Source: Gallionella sp.
GTDB taxonomy: Bacteria > Pseudomonadota > Gammaproteobacteria > Burkholderiales > Gallionellaceae
Length of the DNA: 36,393 bases
Direction: 5' to 3'
Assembly (NCBI GenBank): GCA_030700315.1
Contig: JAUYJO010000134.1
Coordinates: forward strand, 1 to 36,393
The notes beneath the pieces were generated by a model that saw nothing but the letters and a program-made list of their open reading frames with translations, ran no database searches and was not told where the DNA came from. The position numbers and the translations under genes were made by a program. This document shows positions 17,905-25,650 of the stretch, piece after piece (the stretch's first letter is position 1; every line of letters starts with the position of its first letter).

Positions 17905-20576
17905 AACATAAAGTCAAACATCTGCATTTCGTCGGCATCGGCGGCTCCGGCATGAACGGCATCGCCGAGGTACTGCTGAACCTCGGCTTTCAGGTCAGCG
18001 GCTCCGACCTCGGCGAGAACGTCGCCACGCAACGCCTCAAACAGCTTGGCGCGACGGTGTATCTCGGTCATGCCGAACAGCATCTCACCAACGCCGATGC
18101 GGTGGTGGTGTCCACCGCCGTCAAGGCAGACAACCCGGAAGTGGTCGCGGCGCGCGCGCGCCGCATCCCGGTGGTGCCGCGTGCGATGATGCTCGCGGAA
18201 CTGATGCGCTTGCGCCAGGGCATCGCGGTGGCGGGCACCCACGGCAAGACCACCACCACTTCGCTGGCCGCCAGCGTGCTGGCCAAGGGCGGTTTCGATC
18301 CCACTTTCGTGATCGGCGGCAAGCTCAACAGCAGCGGCGCCAATGCAAAGTTGGGCACCGGCGAATTTATCGTCGCCGAGGCCGACGAATCGGATGCGTC
18401 GTTCCTGTACCTGCAGCCTATCCTCGCGGTGATCACCAATATCGACGCGGATCACATGGAGACCTACGGCCACGATTTCGGCAGGCTCAAGCAGGCGTTC
18501 GTGGACTTCGTCGAACACCTGCCGTTCTACGGTATGGCGATGCTGTGCATCGACGACGCCAACGTGCGCGAAATCCTGCCGCGCATCAGCAAGCCGGTAT
18601 GCACTTACGGGCTCAGTGAGGGTGCAATGATCCGCGCGGTCAACGTGCGCCATCAGGGCGGACAGATGCGCTTCACCGCCGAGTGCCGCCAGAACGGCAC
18701 GCCGAAAGACCTGGACATCACCTTGAACCTGGCCGGGACGCACAACGTGTTGAACGCGCTCGCCGCGATCGCGATCGGGCTGGAAGTGTGCGTAACAGAT
18801 GATGCGATCGTTGCGGCTTTGGCCGAGTTCCAGGGGGTGGGGCGGAGGTTTCAGCGGTACGGTGAAATACAGTTGTCCGACTACCCTCTCTCCAACTCTC
18901 TGGGTGAAACAACTAGCCATTCGACTAGGCTGCAAGAAACCGCAGCCAAGTCGCTGGTTATCCCGCCTGCGGGAGAGAGAGCAATCGATTCCTCTTCCAA
19001 AGGCGGAAGAGGAAGTTTCACTCTTATCGACGACTACGGTCACCATCCGGTGGAAATGGCGGCCACGCTGGCGGCGGCGCGTGGCGCATTTCCCGGCAGG
19101 CGGGTGGTGCTGGCCTTTCAGCCACACCGCTACACGCGCACCCGCGACTTGTTCGAGGATTTCGTCAAAGTGTTGCGCGGCGTGGACGCGCTGTTGCTGG
19201 CGGAGGTGTATGCGGCGGGAGAGCCGCCTATCGTCGCGGCAGACGGGCGCGCGCTGATGCATGCGCTGCGCGTCGCCGGGCAGGACGAGGCTGTATTCGT
19301 CGAAAACATTCAGGATATGCCGCAGGCCATCATGCAGATGGCGCGCGGCGGCGATGTGGTGATCACGATGGGCGCGGGCTCAATCGGCGGCGTGCCGGGC
19401 ATGCTGGCGCATGCGGCAGAGGACAGAGGACAGAGGACAGAGGACAGAGATTTTGTTGCCGCTGCGCGGCAATCTTTCGATAAAAACGCGGCCAACCCCC
19501 ATCCAACCCCTCCCCCAGAGGGGGAGGGATCAATTGCCCTTTCCCCCAGAGGGGGAAAGATGGATAGAGGGCTGCCGCTCAACACTCTGCCCTCTGTCTT
19601 CTGTCTTCTGTCCTCTGAATTGCGCGGGAAAATGTGCTGCGACGTGCCGATGAGCCGCCATACCAGCTGGCGCGCGGGCGGTGTGGCCGAGCGTCTGTAC
19701 CGGCCCGCCGATATCGCCGACCTGCTGGTATTTCTGCGCGGCCTGCCTGCCGACGAGTCGCTGCATGTAGTGGGCCTGGGCAGCAACCTGCTGGTGCGCG
19801 ACGGCGGCTTGCGCGGCACGGTGCTGTTGCTGCACGGCGCGCTGGGCGGACTGCGCCTCGAAGCTGACGGCAGCATCTCCCCGCAAGGAGGAGGCCGTGG
19901 TTGTAAAGCCACTGAAGCGGCAACAACCACGCTCTATGCCGAAGCAGGAGTGCCGGGTGCAAAGCTGGCGCGCTTCGCCGCGCTGCACGATCTGCGCGGC
20001 GCGGAATTTTGCGCCGGTATCCCCGGCACGGTCGGCGGCATGTTGGCGATGAACGCCGGCTGTTACGGCAGCGAGATTTGGGAGAAGGTGCTGCGCGTGC
20101 AGACGGTGACGCGCTGCGGTGAGCTGATCGAACGCACGCCGCAGGATTACGAGATCGGGTATCGGCATGTTGTCAGGAATCAGGAATCAGGAATCCGGGA
20201 TCAGGAATCTTCCGAGTTTTTCGTCGCCGCATGGCTGAAGTTTGAAGCGGGCGACGGCGCAATCGCGCGGCAGGAAATCAAAGCGCTGCTCGGCAAGCGC
20301 ATCGCCAGCCAGCCGCTGAATTTACCGAATGCCGGATCGGTGTTCCGCAACCCGCCGGGCGATCATGCGGCGCGGTTGATCCAGCAATGCGGCCTGAAAG
20401 GCAGGCGCATCGGCGGCGCGCAGGTGTCGGAGAAACATGCCAACTTCATCGTGAATACGGGCGGAGCGACGGCGGCGGATATCGAAAATTTGATCAATGA
20501 AGTGCGGGCAGCGGTGCGGCAACAGACCGGCATCGACCTGCACCCGGAAGTGCGAATTATTGGGGAAGCGGCATGA
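17901..20576 (+). CDS. murC-murB: Fused MurC-MurB: UDP-MurNAc:L-Ala ligase + UDP-MurNAc dehydrogenase
   Basis: One open frame of 891 codons. Residues 1-503 are MurC, with the nucleotide site [10 protein letters not shown] (11-20), the ATP loop [11 protein letters not shown] (111-121) and the C-terminal [10 protein letters not shown]. Residues from about 578 to the end are MurB, with [45 protein letters not shown], the catalytic serine in [12 protein letters not shown], and EVRIIGE. The linker (about 504-577) is repeat-encoded and family C-like. MurC has an extra segment at about 329-372 before [12 protein letters not shown]; MurB has two more (19872-19928 and 20168-20208). Translation of MurB alone could begin at ATG 19560 (after AGGGGGAAAG), TTG 19620 or ATG 19632, so a fused DNA frame does not prove a fused protein. 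The start overlaps murG (ATGA). Confidence 0.92.
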   Translation: MKHKVKHLHFVGIGGSGMNGIAEVLLNLGFQVSGSDLGENVATQRLKQLGATVYLGHAEQHLTNADAVVVSTAVKADNPEVVAARARRIPVVPRAMMLAELMRLRQGIAVAGTHGKTTTTSLAASVLAKGGFDPTFVIGGKLNSSGANAKLGTGEFIVAEADESDASFLYLQPILAVITNIDADHMETYGHDFGRLKQAFVDFVEHLPFYGMAMLCIDDANVREILPRISKPVCTYGLSEGAMIRAVNVRHQGGQMRFTAECRQNGTPKDLDITLNLAGTHNVLNALAAIAIGLEVCVTDDAIVAALAEFQGVGRRFQRYGEIQLSDYPLSNSLGETTSHSTRLQETAAKSLVIPPAGERAIDSSSKGGRGSFTLIDDYGHHPVEMAATLAAARGAFPGRRVVLAFQPHRYTRTRDLFEDFVKVLRGVDALLLAEVYAAGEPPIVAADGRALMHALRVAGQDEAVFVENIQDMPQAIMQMARGGDVVITMGAGSIGGVPGMLAHAAEDRGQRTEDRDFVAAARQSFDKNAANPHPTPPPEGEGSIALSPRGGKMDRGLPLNTLPSVFCLLSSELRGKMCCDVPMSRHTSWRAGGVAERLYRPADIADLLVFLRGLPADESLHVVGLGSNLLVRDGGLRGTVLLLHGALGGLRLEADGSISPQGGGRGCKATEAATTTLYAEAGVPGAKLARFAALHDLRGAEFCAGIPGTVGGMLAMNAGCYGSEIWEKVLRVQTVTRCGELIERTPQDYEIGYRHVVRNQESGIRDQESSEFFVAAWLKFEAGDGAIARQEIKALLGKRIASQPLNLPNAGSVFRNPPGDHAARLIQQCGLKGRRIGGAQVSEKHANFIVNTGGATAADIENLINEVRAAVRQQTGIDLHPEVRIIGEAA
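18886..19018. repeat. Composite in-frame insertion in murC (family B hairpin plus flanking dyads)
   Basis: The family B arms are AACTAGCCATTCGACTAGGC at 18911 and, as the complement, GCAGCCAAGTCGCTGGTT at 18942-18959. CCCTCTCTCCAACTCTCT on the left and GGGAGAGAGAGC on the right form an outer dyad. A second, separate hairpin, TTCCTCTTCC-AAAGGC-GGAAGAGGAA, with perfect 10-base arms, follows at 18989-19014. The flanks GGTGAAACAACTAGCC and GGTTATCCCG match the intergenic copies at 23906-23970 and 25504-25566. Confidence 0.85.
19416..19619. repeat. Family C element with nested palindrome at the murC-murB junction
   Basis: The left arm is AGAGGACAGA repeated at 19419-19450. Then comes the core TTTTGTTGCCGCTGCGCGGC, as in murG. 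The right arm, CCTCTGTCTTCTGTCTTCTG (about 19590-19609), leads into TCCTCTGAATT. Inserted between core and right arm is a second G/C-rich palindrome, CCCCTCCCCCAGAGGGGGAG and TTTCCCCCAGAGGGGGAAAG (about 19507-19559). No stop codon occurs in the murC frame. Confidence 0.88.
19872..19931. repeat. Small dyad insertion in the murB part
   Basis: CGTGGTTGT (19896-19904) and ACAACCACG (19923-19931) are perfect inverted arms, preceded by the dyad CTCCCCGCAAGGAGGAG. The segment encodes about 19 residues ([19 protein letters not shown]) between LRLEADG and [15 protein letters not shown], where family members need only a few residues. Confidence 0.7.
20168..20208 (+). repeat. ATCAGGA direct repeats inside murB
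   Basis: Units of TCAGGAA / ATCAGGA are repeated four to five times, one with a changed CCGGG. They encode [14 protein letters not shown] in a loop between YRHVV and [14 protein letters not shown]. This is only one arm of a possible palindrome; no complementary arm is visible nearby. Confidence 0.75.
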
Positions 20577-20586
20577 ATACGATGAT

Positions 20587-20663
20587 GCGTAGGGTGGGCA
20601 CAGTTTTATCGTGCCCACGCGGACAGAAATCGCGTGGGCACAAAGTACGTGCCCACCCTACGC
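20587..20663. repeat. Palindrome (TAGGGTGGGCAC) between murB and ddl
   Basis: Perfect 15-base outer arms, GCGTAGGGTGGGCAC (20587-20601) and GTGCCCACCCTACGC (20649-20663). An inner dyad, GTGCCCACGCG / CGCGTGGGCAC, lies at 20611-20641. It separates the murB stop (20576) from ddl by about 110 bases, in an operon where most genes overlap. Confidence 0.88.
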
Positions 20664-20688
20664 TTGGATTGGATATTGGATGGAGTAC

Positions 20689-21600
20689 ATGAAGAGATTC
20701 GGAAAAGTGGCAGTGTTGTTCGGCGGCAAATCCGCCGAGCGCGAAGTGTCGCTGAAAAGCGGCGCGGCGGTGCTGGCGGCTTTGCAGCGCAGCGGCGTGG
20801 ATGCGCACGCCTTTGACCCGGCGACACAGAACTTGCAGGCTTTGCGCGACGAAGGTTATGAGCGCGCCTTTATCGCGCTGCACGGGCGCTTTGGCGAAGA
20901 CGGCACGGTGCAGGGTGCGCTGGAACTGCTGGGCATTCCCTACACCGGAAGCGGCGTGCTGGCCTCCGCGCTGGGCATGGACAAATGGCGCACCAAGCTG
21001 GTGTGGCAGGCGGCGAGATTGCCGATACCAGCATACACATTGCTGGATGAACAAAGCGACTGGGATGCAGTGGTGCAGCAATTGGGTTTGCCGCTGTTCG
21101 TCAAACCGGCCAACGAAGGCTCCAGCGTCGGCATCAGCAAGGTGAAGACAGTCGGCGAATTGCGTGGCGCTTATCAGGCGGCCGCGAAGCACGATTCACT
21201 CGTTCTGGCGGAAAGTTTCATCGGCGGTGGCGAATACACCGTGGCAATTCTCGGCGATGAGGCATTGCCGGTGATCAAGATTGAGCCGGCCAACGAGTTC
21301 TACGATTACGAGGCGAAATATTTGCGCGACGACACCCGCTACCTGTGCCCATGCGGCCTGGACGCGGCGCAGGAAGCTGAGATGCAGCGCCTGGCCAAAC
21401 AGGCTTTCGCGCTGATCGGCGGACAAGGCTGGGGGCGGGTGGATTTTCTGGTGGACGAAGCGGGCAAGCCCTATCTGCTGGAAGCGAACACCTCGCCGGG
21501 GATGACCGACCACAGCCTGGTGCCGATGGCGGCGCGCCAGGCCGGTATCAGTTTCGAGCAACTGGTGTTGCGCGTATTGGAGTCGGCGCATGTGGGATAA
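20689..21600 (+). CDS. ddl: D-alanine--D-alanine ligase
   Basis: A 303-residue ATP-grasp enzyme that makes the D-Ala-D-Ala dipeptide used by Mur[20 protein letters not shown] is the N-terminal signature, ending in the conserved serine. [19 protein letters not shown] is the ATP-grasp lysine and glycine-rich loop. [20 protein letters not shown] is the C-terminal metal and substrate site. The start is ATG 20689 ([11 protein letters not shown]) or ATG 20680 (MEYMKRF). Codons further upstream are part of the palindrome at 20587-20663 and are not family-like. The end overlaps the ftsQ start. Confidence 0.95.
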   Translation: MKRFGKVAVLFGGKSAEREVSLKSGAAVLAALQRSGVDAHAFDPATQNLQALRDEGYERAFIALHGRFGEDGTVQGALELLGIPYTGSGVLASALGMDKWRTKLVWQAARLPIPAYTLLDEQSDWDAVVQQLGLPLFVKPANEGSSVGISKVKTVGELRGAYQAAAKHDSLVLAESFIGGGEYTVAILGDEALPVIKIEPANEFYDYEAKYLRDDTRYLCPCGLDAAQEAEMQRLAKQAFALIGGQGWGRVDFLVDEAGKPYLLEANTSPGMTDHSLVPMAARQAGISFEQLVLRVLESAHVG

Positions 21601-22381
21601 CGCCGCCCTGTTGCGCAACATCGCCAACGCGCTGCTGGCTTTCAGCGTGCTGGCGGCGCTATACGGGGCCGCTTATTACATTGCGCATCTGCCGGGGTTG
21701 TTGCCGTTGCACAGCGTGCGCTTGAGTGCGGTGCCGCAGCGGGTGATTTCCGGGGATGTGTTGCAGGCGGTGCGCAGTGAGGTGAACGGCAATTTCTTCA
21801 CCGTGGATATCGGGCGGCTAAGGCAGTCGCTGGAAAAATTGCCGTGGGTGCGCAGCGTCGCGATCCGGCGCGAGTTCCCCGACCGGCTGGCGGTGCATCT
21901 GGAGGAACACCAGGCGCTGGCGCGCTGGAACGGCGCGGCGTTGGTGAATACCTATGGCGAGGTGTTCAGCGCTGATACCGGGCAGGTATTGCCTGATTTT
22001 ATGGGGCAGACAGGTGATTCGGGCGAGGTTACGCAGCGCTACGGCGACTTCAGCCGGCAGCTCGCCGCACTTGATTTGCAAGTGGTGCAACTGGCCTTGT
22101 CGCCGCGCCATGCCTGGCAGTTGCGCCTGAGCAACGGCACGGTGCTGGAGTTGGGGCGCGAGCAGATGCAGCAGCGCCTGGCGCGGTTCGTGGCGGTTCA
22201 GAAGACAGATGACATAACCAGCGACTTGGCTGGCGTTGTTTGCCAGCCTAGTCGAATGGCTAGTTGTTCCATCAGAAGACAGATGACAGAAGGCGCGGTG
22301 AAATATGTTGACCTGCGCTATCGCAACGGATTTGCCGTCAGGCGGATGGTGGAAGATAGAAAGCTGGGGGCTGAAAGTTGA
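21590..22381 (+). CDS. ftsQ: Cell division protein FtsQ with in-frame family B insertion
   Basis: A 263-residue bitopic protein of the FtsQ-B-L divisome complex. The transmembrane helix is at about residues 10-32 ([20 protein letters not shown]). The POTRA domain ([19 protein letters not shown] to [20 protein letters not shown]) and the beta domain follow. Between ARFVAV and KYVDLRY is a stretch of about 35 residues ([33 protein letters not shown]) that is translated from a family B palindrome. In FtsQ proteins this part is a helix-to-strand turn near the FtsB-binding edge. The tail ends soon after FAVRRMVE. The sequence is otherwise complete. Confidence 0.92.
   Translation: MWDNAALLRNIANALLAFSVLAALYGAAYYIAHLPGLLPLHSVRLSAVPQRVISGDVLQAVRSEVNGNFFTVDIGRLRQSLEKLPWVRSVAIRREFPDRLAVHLEEHQALARWNGAALVNTYGEVFSADTGQVLPDFMGQTGDSGEVTQRYGDFSRQLAALDLQVVQLALSPRHAWQLRLSNGTVLELGREQMQQRLARFVAVQKTDDITSDLAGVVCQPSRMASCSIRRQMTEGAVKYVDLRYRNGFAVRRMVEDRKLGAES
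22199..22288. repeat. Family B hairpin in ftsQ with 16-bp flanking direct repeats
   Basis: The arms are AACCAGCGACTTGGCTGGC (22216-22234) and its imperfect complement, starting GCCAGCCTAGTCGAATGGCT (22242-22265). The flanks are identical copies of CAGAAGACAGATGACA at 22199-22214 and 22273-22288. The flank is itself family C-like sequence, so a B element probably entered a C fragment. Confidence 0.92.
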
Positions 22382-22526
22382 AGATATTAAAAATTGAGGG
22401 CGCAAGGAAGGTGGCGGGAAATAGACAGGCTTTTCTGTCCTCTGTCTTCTGTCCTCTGATGGAGCAACTAGCCATTCGACTAGGCTGGCAAACAACGCCA
22501 GCCAAGTCGCTGGTTATGTCTTCTGA
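22382..22526. repeat. Family C fragment plus family B hairpin between ftsQ and ftsA
   Basis: This 160-base gap has no gene. It holds a short stretch with GTTGAAGATATTAAAAATTG, a C arm (CTGTCCTCTGTCTTCTGTCC, 22435-22454) and then a B hairpin with arms starting at AACTAGCC (22466-22489) and ending TCGCTGGTT (22497-22515). It is followed by ATGTCTTCTGAAG, as at the ftsQ copy in reverse. Confidence 0.85.
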
Positions 22527-22541
22527 AGCGGAGCGCACGCG

Positions 22542-23777
22542 ATGAGCAGAAACAAAGAGACCAAAAACCTGGTGGTCGGGCTGGATATCGGCACCTCCAA
22601 GATCGTGGCCATCGTCGGCGAGGTCAAGCCGGATGGCATGTTGGAGGTGATCGGCATGGGCATGCACGAATCCGACGGCATGAGGAAAGGTATGGTGGTC
22701 AACATCGAAGCCACGGTGGGCTCGATCCAGCGCGCGCTGGAAGAGGCCGAGCTGATGGCCGATTGCAAAATCCATTACGTCCATACCGGCATCGCGGGCA
22801 GCCATATCCGTGGCATCAATTCGCGCGGCATGGTGAAAATAAAGGATAAAGAGGTTACGCCCGCCGACGTGCAAAGAGTGATCGAAACCGCCAGTTCGAT
22901 CAGCTTGCCGGGCGACCAGAAGATTCTGCACATTCTCGAACAGGAGTTCAGTATCGACGGCCAGGATGGCATCAAAAAACCGCTGGGTATGAGCGGCATG
23001 CGCCTGGATGTGGAGGTGCATATCGTCAGCGGCGCGGAGGCTGCGGTGCAGAACATCATGAAGTGCATTCTGCGCTGCGGGCTTGAGGTCGACGAATTGA
23101 TCCTGCAACCGCTGGCGTCGAGCAAGGCGATACTCGAAGAGGATGAAAAAGAACTCGGCGTGTGCATCGTCGATATCGGCGGCGGCACCACCGACATCGC
23201 GGTGTTTACCGGCGGCGCAATCCGCCACACCGCCGTGATCCCGATTGCCGGCGACCAGGTGACCAACGACATCGCGATGGCGTTGCGCACGCCGACGCAG
23301 GATGCCGAAGACATCAAGATCAAGCATGGCTGCGCGCTGCGCCAGCTGGCCGATGACGGAACGATCGAAGTGCCGGGCGTCGGCGAACGCGGGCCGCGCA
23401 CGTTGTCGCGCCAGACGCTGGCCGAGGTGATCGAACCGCGCATCGAGGAATTGTATTCGCTGGTGCAGCAGGAATTGCGCCGCAGCGGCTTCGAGGATTT
23501 GCTGTCGTCGGGCATCGTGATTACCGGCGGCAGCAGCGCCATGCAGGGCATGGTCGAGCTGGGCGAAGAGATTTTTCATAGGCCGGTGCGCCTGGGTATC
23601 CCCAAATATGTCGGCGGATTATCCGATGTGGTGAAAACGCCGCGCATGGCGACCGGTGTGGGGCTGTTGCTGTATGGCATGGAGCATTTTCAGCGCGGTG
23701 AAGAGGCGCGCAAGCAATCCACCTCGCTGGGCGATGTGTTGGAGAAAATGAAATCCTGGTTCCAGAAAAATTTTTAG
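22542..23777 (+). CDS. ftsA: Cell division protein FtsA
   Basis: A 411-residue actin-like ATPase that anchors FtsZ to the membrane and recruits later divisome proteins. NLVVGLDIGTSKIVAIVGEV is the phosphate-1 loop and GVCIVDIGGGTTDIAVFTGG the phosphate-2 loop. GIVITGGSSAMQGMVELGEE is the adenosine motif. The C-terminal amphipathic helix LEKMKSWFQKNF is the membrane anchor. Length is normal, with no insertion. GCGGAG at 22528-22533 is a plausible ribosome binding site for ATG 22542. Position between ftsQ and ftsZ is standard. Confidence 0.97.
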   Translation: MSRNKETKNLVVGLDIGTSKIVAIVGEVKPDGMLEVIGMGMHESDGMRKGMVVNIEATVGSIQRALEEAELMADCKIHYVHTGIAGSHIRGINSRGMVKIKDKEVTPADVQRVIETASSISLPGDQKILHILEQEFSIDGQDGIKKPLGMSGMRLDVEVHIVSGAEAAVQNIMKCILRCGLEVDELILQPLASSKAILEEDEKELGVCIVDIGGGTTDIAVFTGGAIRHTAVIPIAGDQVTNDIAMALRTPTQDAEDIKIKHGCALRQLADDGTIEVPGVGERGPRTLSRQTLAEVIEPRIEELYSLVQQELRRSGFEDLLSSGIVITGGSSAMQGMVELGEEIFHRPVRLGIPKYVGGLSDVVKTPRMATGVGLLLYGMEHFQRGEEARKQSTSLGDVLEKMKSWFQKNF

Positions 23778-23785
23778 TCTGGAGC

Positions 23786-24044
23786 ACACAAAATGGAAAC
23801 CCAAACCCCCTCCAGCTCCCCCTTGTCAGGGGGAGAGCTCACCTCCTCCCCTGAAGTGGGGTAAGCAGGCAATCCGCGCAGCGGATGCTCGCACAAGGGG
23901 GAGGTCGGGATAACCAGCGACTAGGCCATCGCCTTTTGATGGTCTAGTCGAATGGCTAGTTGTTTCACCAGGGGGTCGGGGTAAAAGGTGCAGCAATCTT
24001 GCGAGACGTTTCAACATCAGGGGTGGCTACTGCCATGCCTGTTA
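23786..24044 (+). repeat. Family A element, copy A3, with nested insert and family B hairpin
   Basis: Left ACACAAAATGGAAACCC, right GGCTACTGCCATGCCTGTTA. In the G/C-rich palindrome, CCCCTGA is followed by AGTGGGGTAAGCAGGCAATC and GCGCAGCGGATGCTCGCA before CAAGGGGGAGG continues, a nested insert that also occurs at 25450 and 35130. A family B hairpin (23911-23960) is nested further right. This separates ftsA from ftsZ by 374 bases; the final 107 bases before ftsZ are ordinary leader sequence. Confidence 0.9.
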
Positions 24045-24151
24045 GTAAGGGTCCGTTGAACACGGTAGTTACGTGAACGGGAGTGTTTTTGTAGCGGGGG
24101 GCGGTAGGCGGGTTCGGGGTTGGTTTTTGTAATTACGACAAGGAGGCAATA

Positions 24152-25327
24152 ATGGCATTCGAACTATTGGAAGAGGCAACACAGGAGGCGGTGATCAAGG
24201 TCATCGGGGTGGGCGGTTGCGGCGGTAATGCGGTCGATCACATGATCGAACAGGGCGTGCAGGGGGTCGAGTTCATCGTCATCAACACCGATGCGCAGGC
24301 GCTCAAGCGCAGCAAGGCTCGCACCCAGTTGCAGATCGGCGCAAACATCACCAAGGGCCTGGGTGCCGGCGCCAAGCCTTCGGTCGGGCAGGCGGCAGCC
24401 GAGGAAGACCGCGAGCGCATCAAGGAGATGATCTGCGGCGCGAACATGGTGTTCATCACCGCCGGCATGGGCGGCGGCACCGGCACTGGCGCCGCGCCGA
24501 TCGTCGCGCAAATCGCCCGCGAACTGGACATCCTCACCGTGGCGGTGGTCACCAAGCCGTTTACCTACGAAGGCAACCGGATGCGCTTCGCCAAGGCCGG
24601 TATCGAGGCGCTGCACGAGCATGTCGATTCGCTGATCATCGTGCCGAATTCCAAGTTGATGGAAGTGCTGGGTGAAAGTATCACCGTGCCGGAAGCGTTC
24701 AAGGCCGCCAACGGCGTGTTGCAAGGCGCGGTGGCGGGTATCGCCGAAGTGATCAACGTGCCCGGCTTGATCAACGTCGACTTCGCGGATGTGAAAACCG
24801 TAATGTCGGAAAACGGCATGGCGATGATGGGTTCCGCGATCGCCTCGGGCCCCGACCGCGCGCGCCTTGCGGCAGAGGCAGCCATCGCCAGCCCGCTGCT
24901 GGAAGACGTGGATATGTCCGGCGCGCGCGGCGTGCTGGTGAATATCACCTCCTCGATTGGCCTGAAGTTGAAGGAGATTGACGATGTGATGAAGTGCGTC
25001 CAGTTCGCGGCAGAAGAAGCGACAGTGATCGTCGGTTCGGTGTTCGATGAAATCATGGGCGATGAATTGCGCGTGACCGTCGTGGCGACTGGCCTGGGTG
25101 CGCCGCGCATCGTCAAACAGAAACCGGAAGTGGTTTACCGGGGCGAAGAAACTTATCAGCGCACCGGCACGCACGACGAGCCGATTGCCAACAGCGGGGT
25201 GAATTACGACGTACTGGACACGCCGGCCGTGATGCGCCGTGGCCGCAGGGAAACCATCGATGCGATGGAAAAATCCGGCATGGACACGCTGGACATCCCG
25301 TCATTTTTGCGCAAACAGGCGGATTAG
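24152..25327 (+). CDS. ftsZ: Cell division GTPase FtsZ
   Basis: A 391-residue tubulin-like GTPase that forms the Z ring. The GTP site is complete: IGVGGCGGNAVDHMI near residue 20, and the tubulin signature GMGGGTGTGAAPIV at about residues 105-118, followed by VVTKPF and the T7 loop FADVKTVMSENGMAMMG. The short linker ends in the conserved C-terminal peptide LDIPSFLRKQAD, which binds FtsA and ZipA. AAGGAGG at 24141-24147 is a strong ribosome binding site. Since copy A3 lies between ftsA and ftsZ, ftsZ either reads through it or has its own promoter; I could not assign one with confidence. Confidence 0.98.
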   Translation: MAFELLEEATQEAVIKVIGVGGCGGNAVDHMIEQGVQGVEFIVINTDAQALKRSKARTQLQIGANITKGLGAGAKPSVGQAAAEEDRERIKEMICGANMVFITAGMGGGTGTGAAPIVAQIARELDILTVAVVTKPFTYEGNRMRFAKAGIEALHEHVDSLIIVPNSKLMEVLGESITVPEAFKAANGVLQGAVAGIAEVINVPGLINVDFADVKTVMSENGMAMMGSAIASGPDRARLAAEAAIASPLLEDVDMSGARGVLVNITSSIGLKLKEIDDVMKCVQFAAEEATVIVGSVFDEIMGDELRVTVVATGLGAPRIVKQKPEVVYRGEETYQRTGTHDEPIANSGVNYDVLDTPAVMRRGRRETIDAMEKSGMDTLDIPSFLRKQAD

Positions 25328-25364
25328 GGCTCAAAGGAGATAATCCCAGATAATCCATTTGGAC

Positions 25365-25410
25365 GTAGGTCGGGCTTCAGCCCGACATGTCGGGTTAAAA
25401 CCCGACCTAC
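25365..25410. repeat. Family G palindrome (46 bp) after ftsZ
   Basis: GTAGGTCGGG and CCCGACCTAC outer arms, with two inner dyads (CGGGCTTCAGCCCG and CGGGTTAAAACCCG) around CATG. It is the exact reverse complement of 35270-35315. It may serve as a terminator-like structure after ftsZ, although no T-run follows. Confidence 0.93.
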
Positions 25411-25423
25411 GGATATCTTTCGC

Positions 25424-25650
25424 TTGTCAGGGGGGGGAGCCTTCTCCCATGAAGTGGGGTAAGCAGGCAATCCGCGCAACGGATGCTCGCACAAGGGGAG
25501 GTTGGGATAACCAGCGACTTGGCCATCGCCTTTTGATGGCATAGTCGAATGGCTAGTTGTTTCACCAGGGGTTTGGGGTTCAGAGTAAAACGCGAAGCAA
25601 CCCTAAAAAATGTTTCATTGACAGGGATGGCATACTAGCCATGCCCGTTA
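25424..25650 (+). repeat. Family A element, copy A4 (left end missing)
   Basis: Starts inside the palindrome at TTGTCAGGGG. It contains the nested GAAGTGGGGTAAGCAGGCAA insert (about 25450), then the family B hairpin (25509-25558), then GGAGT-like AGAGTAAAACGC and the right end TAGCCATGCCCGTTA at 25650. The last three bases are the stop codon, read on the minus strand, of the prepilin gene. Confidence 0.88.

Noticed and set aside
17568-19262. A 564-codon minus-strand open frame across murG and murC
   Set aside because: Antisense shadow of conserved coding sequence without any recognisable domain.
17901-20576. murC-murB fusion as a sequencing frameshift artefact
   Set aside because: No frame change is needed to explain it: the whole insert is open in one frame and the murG copy of the same repeat uses the same frame. 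Raw reads would still be worth checking.
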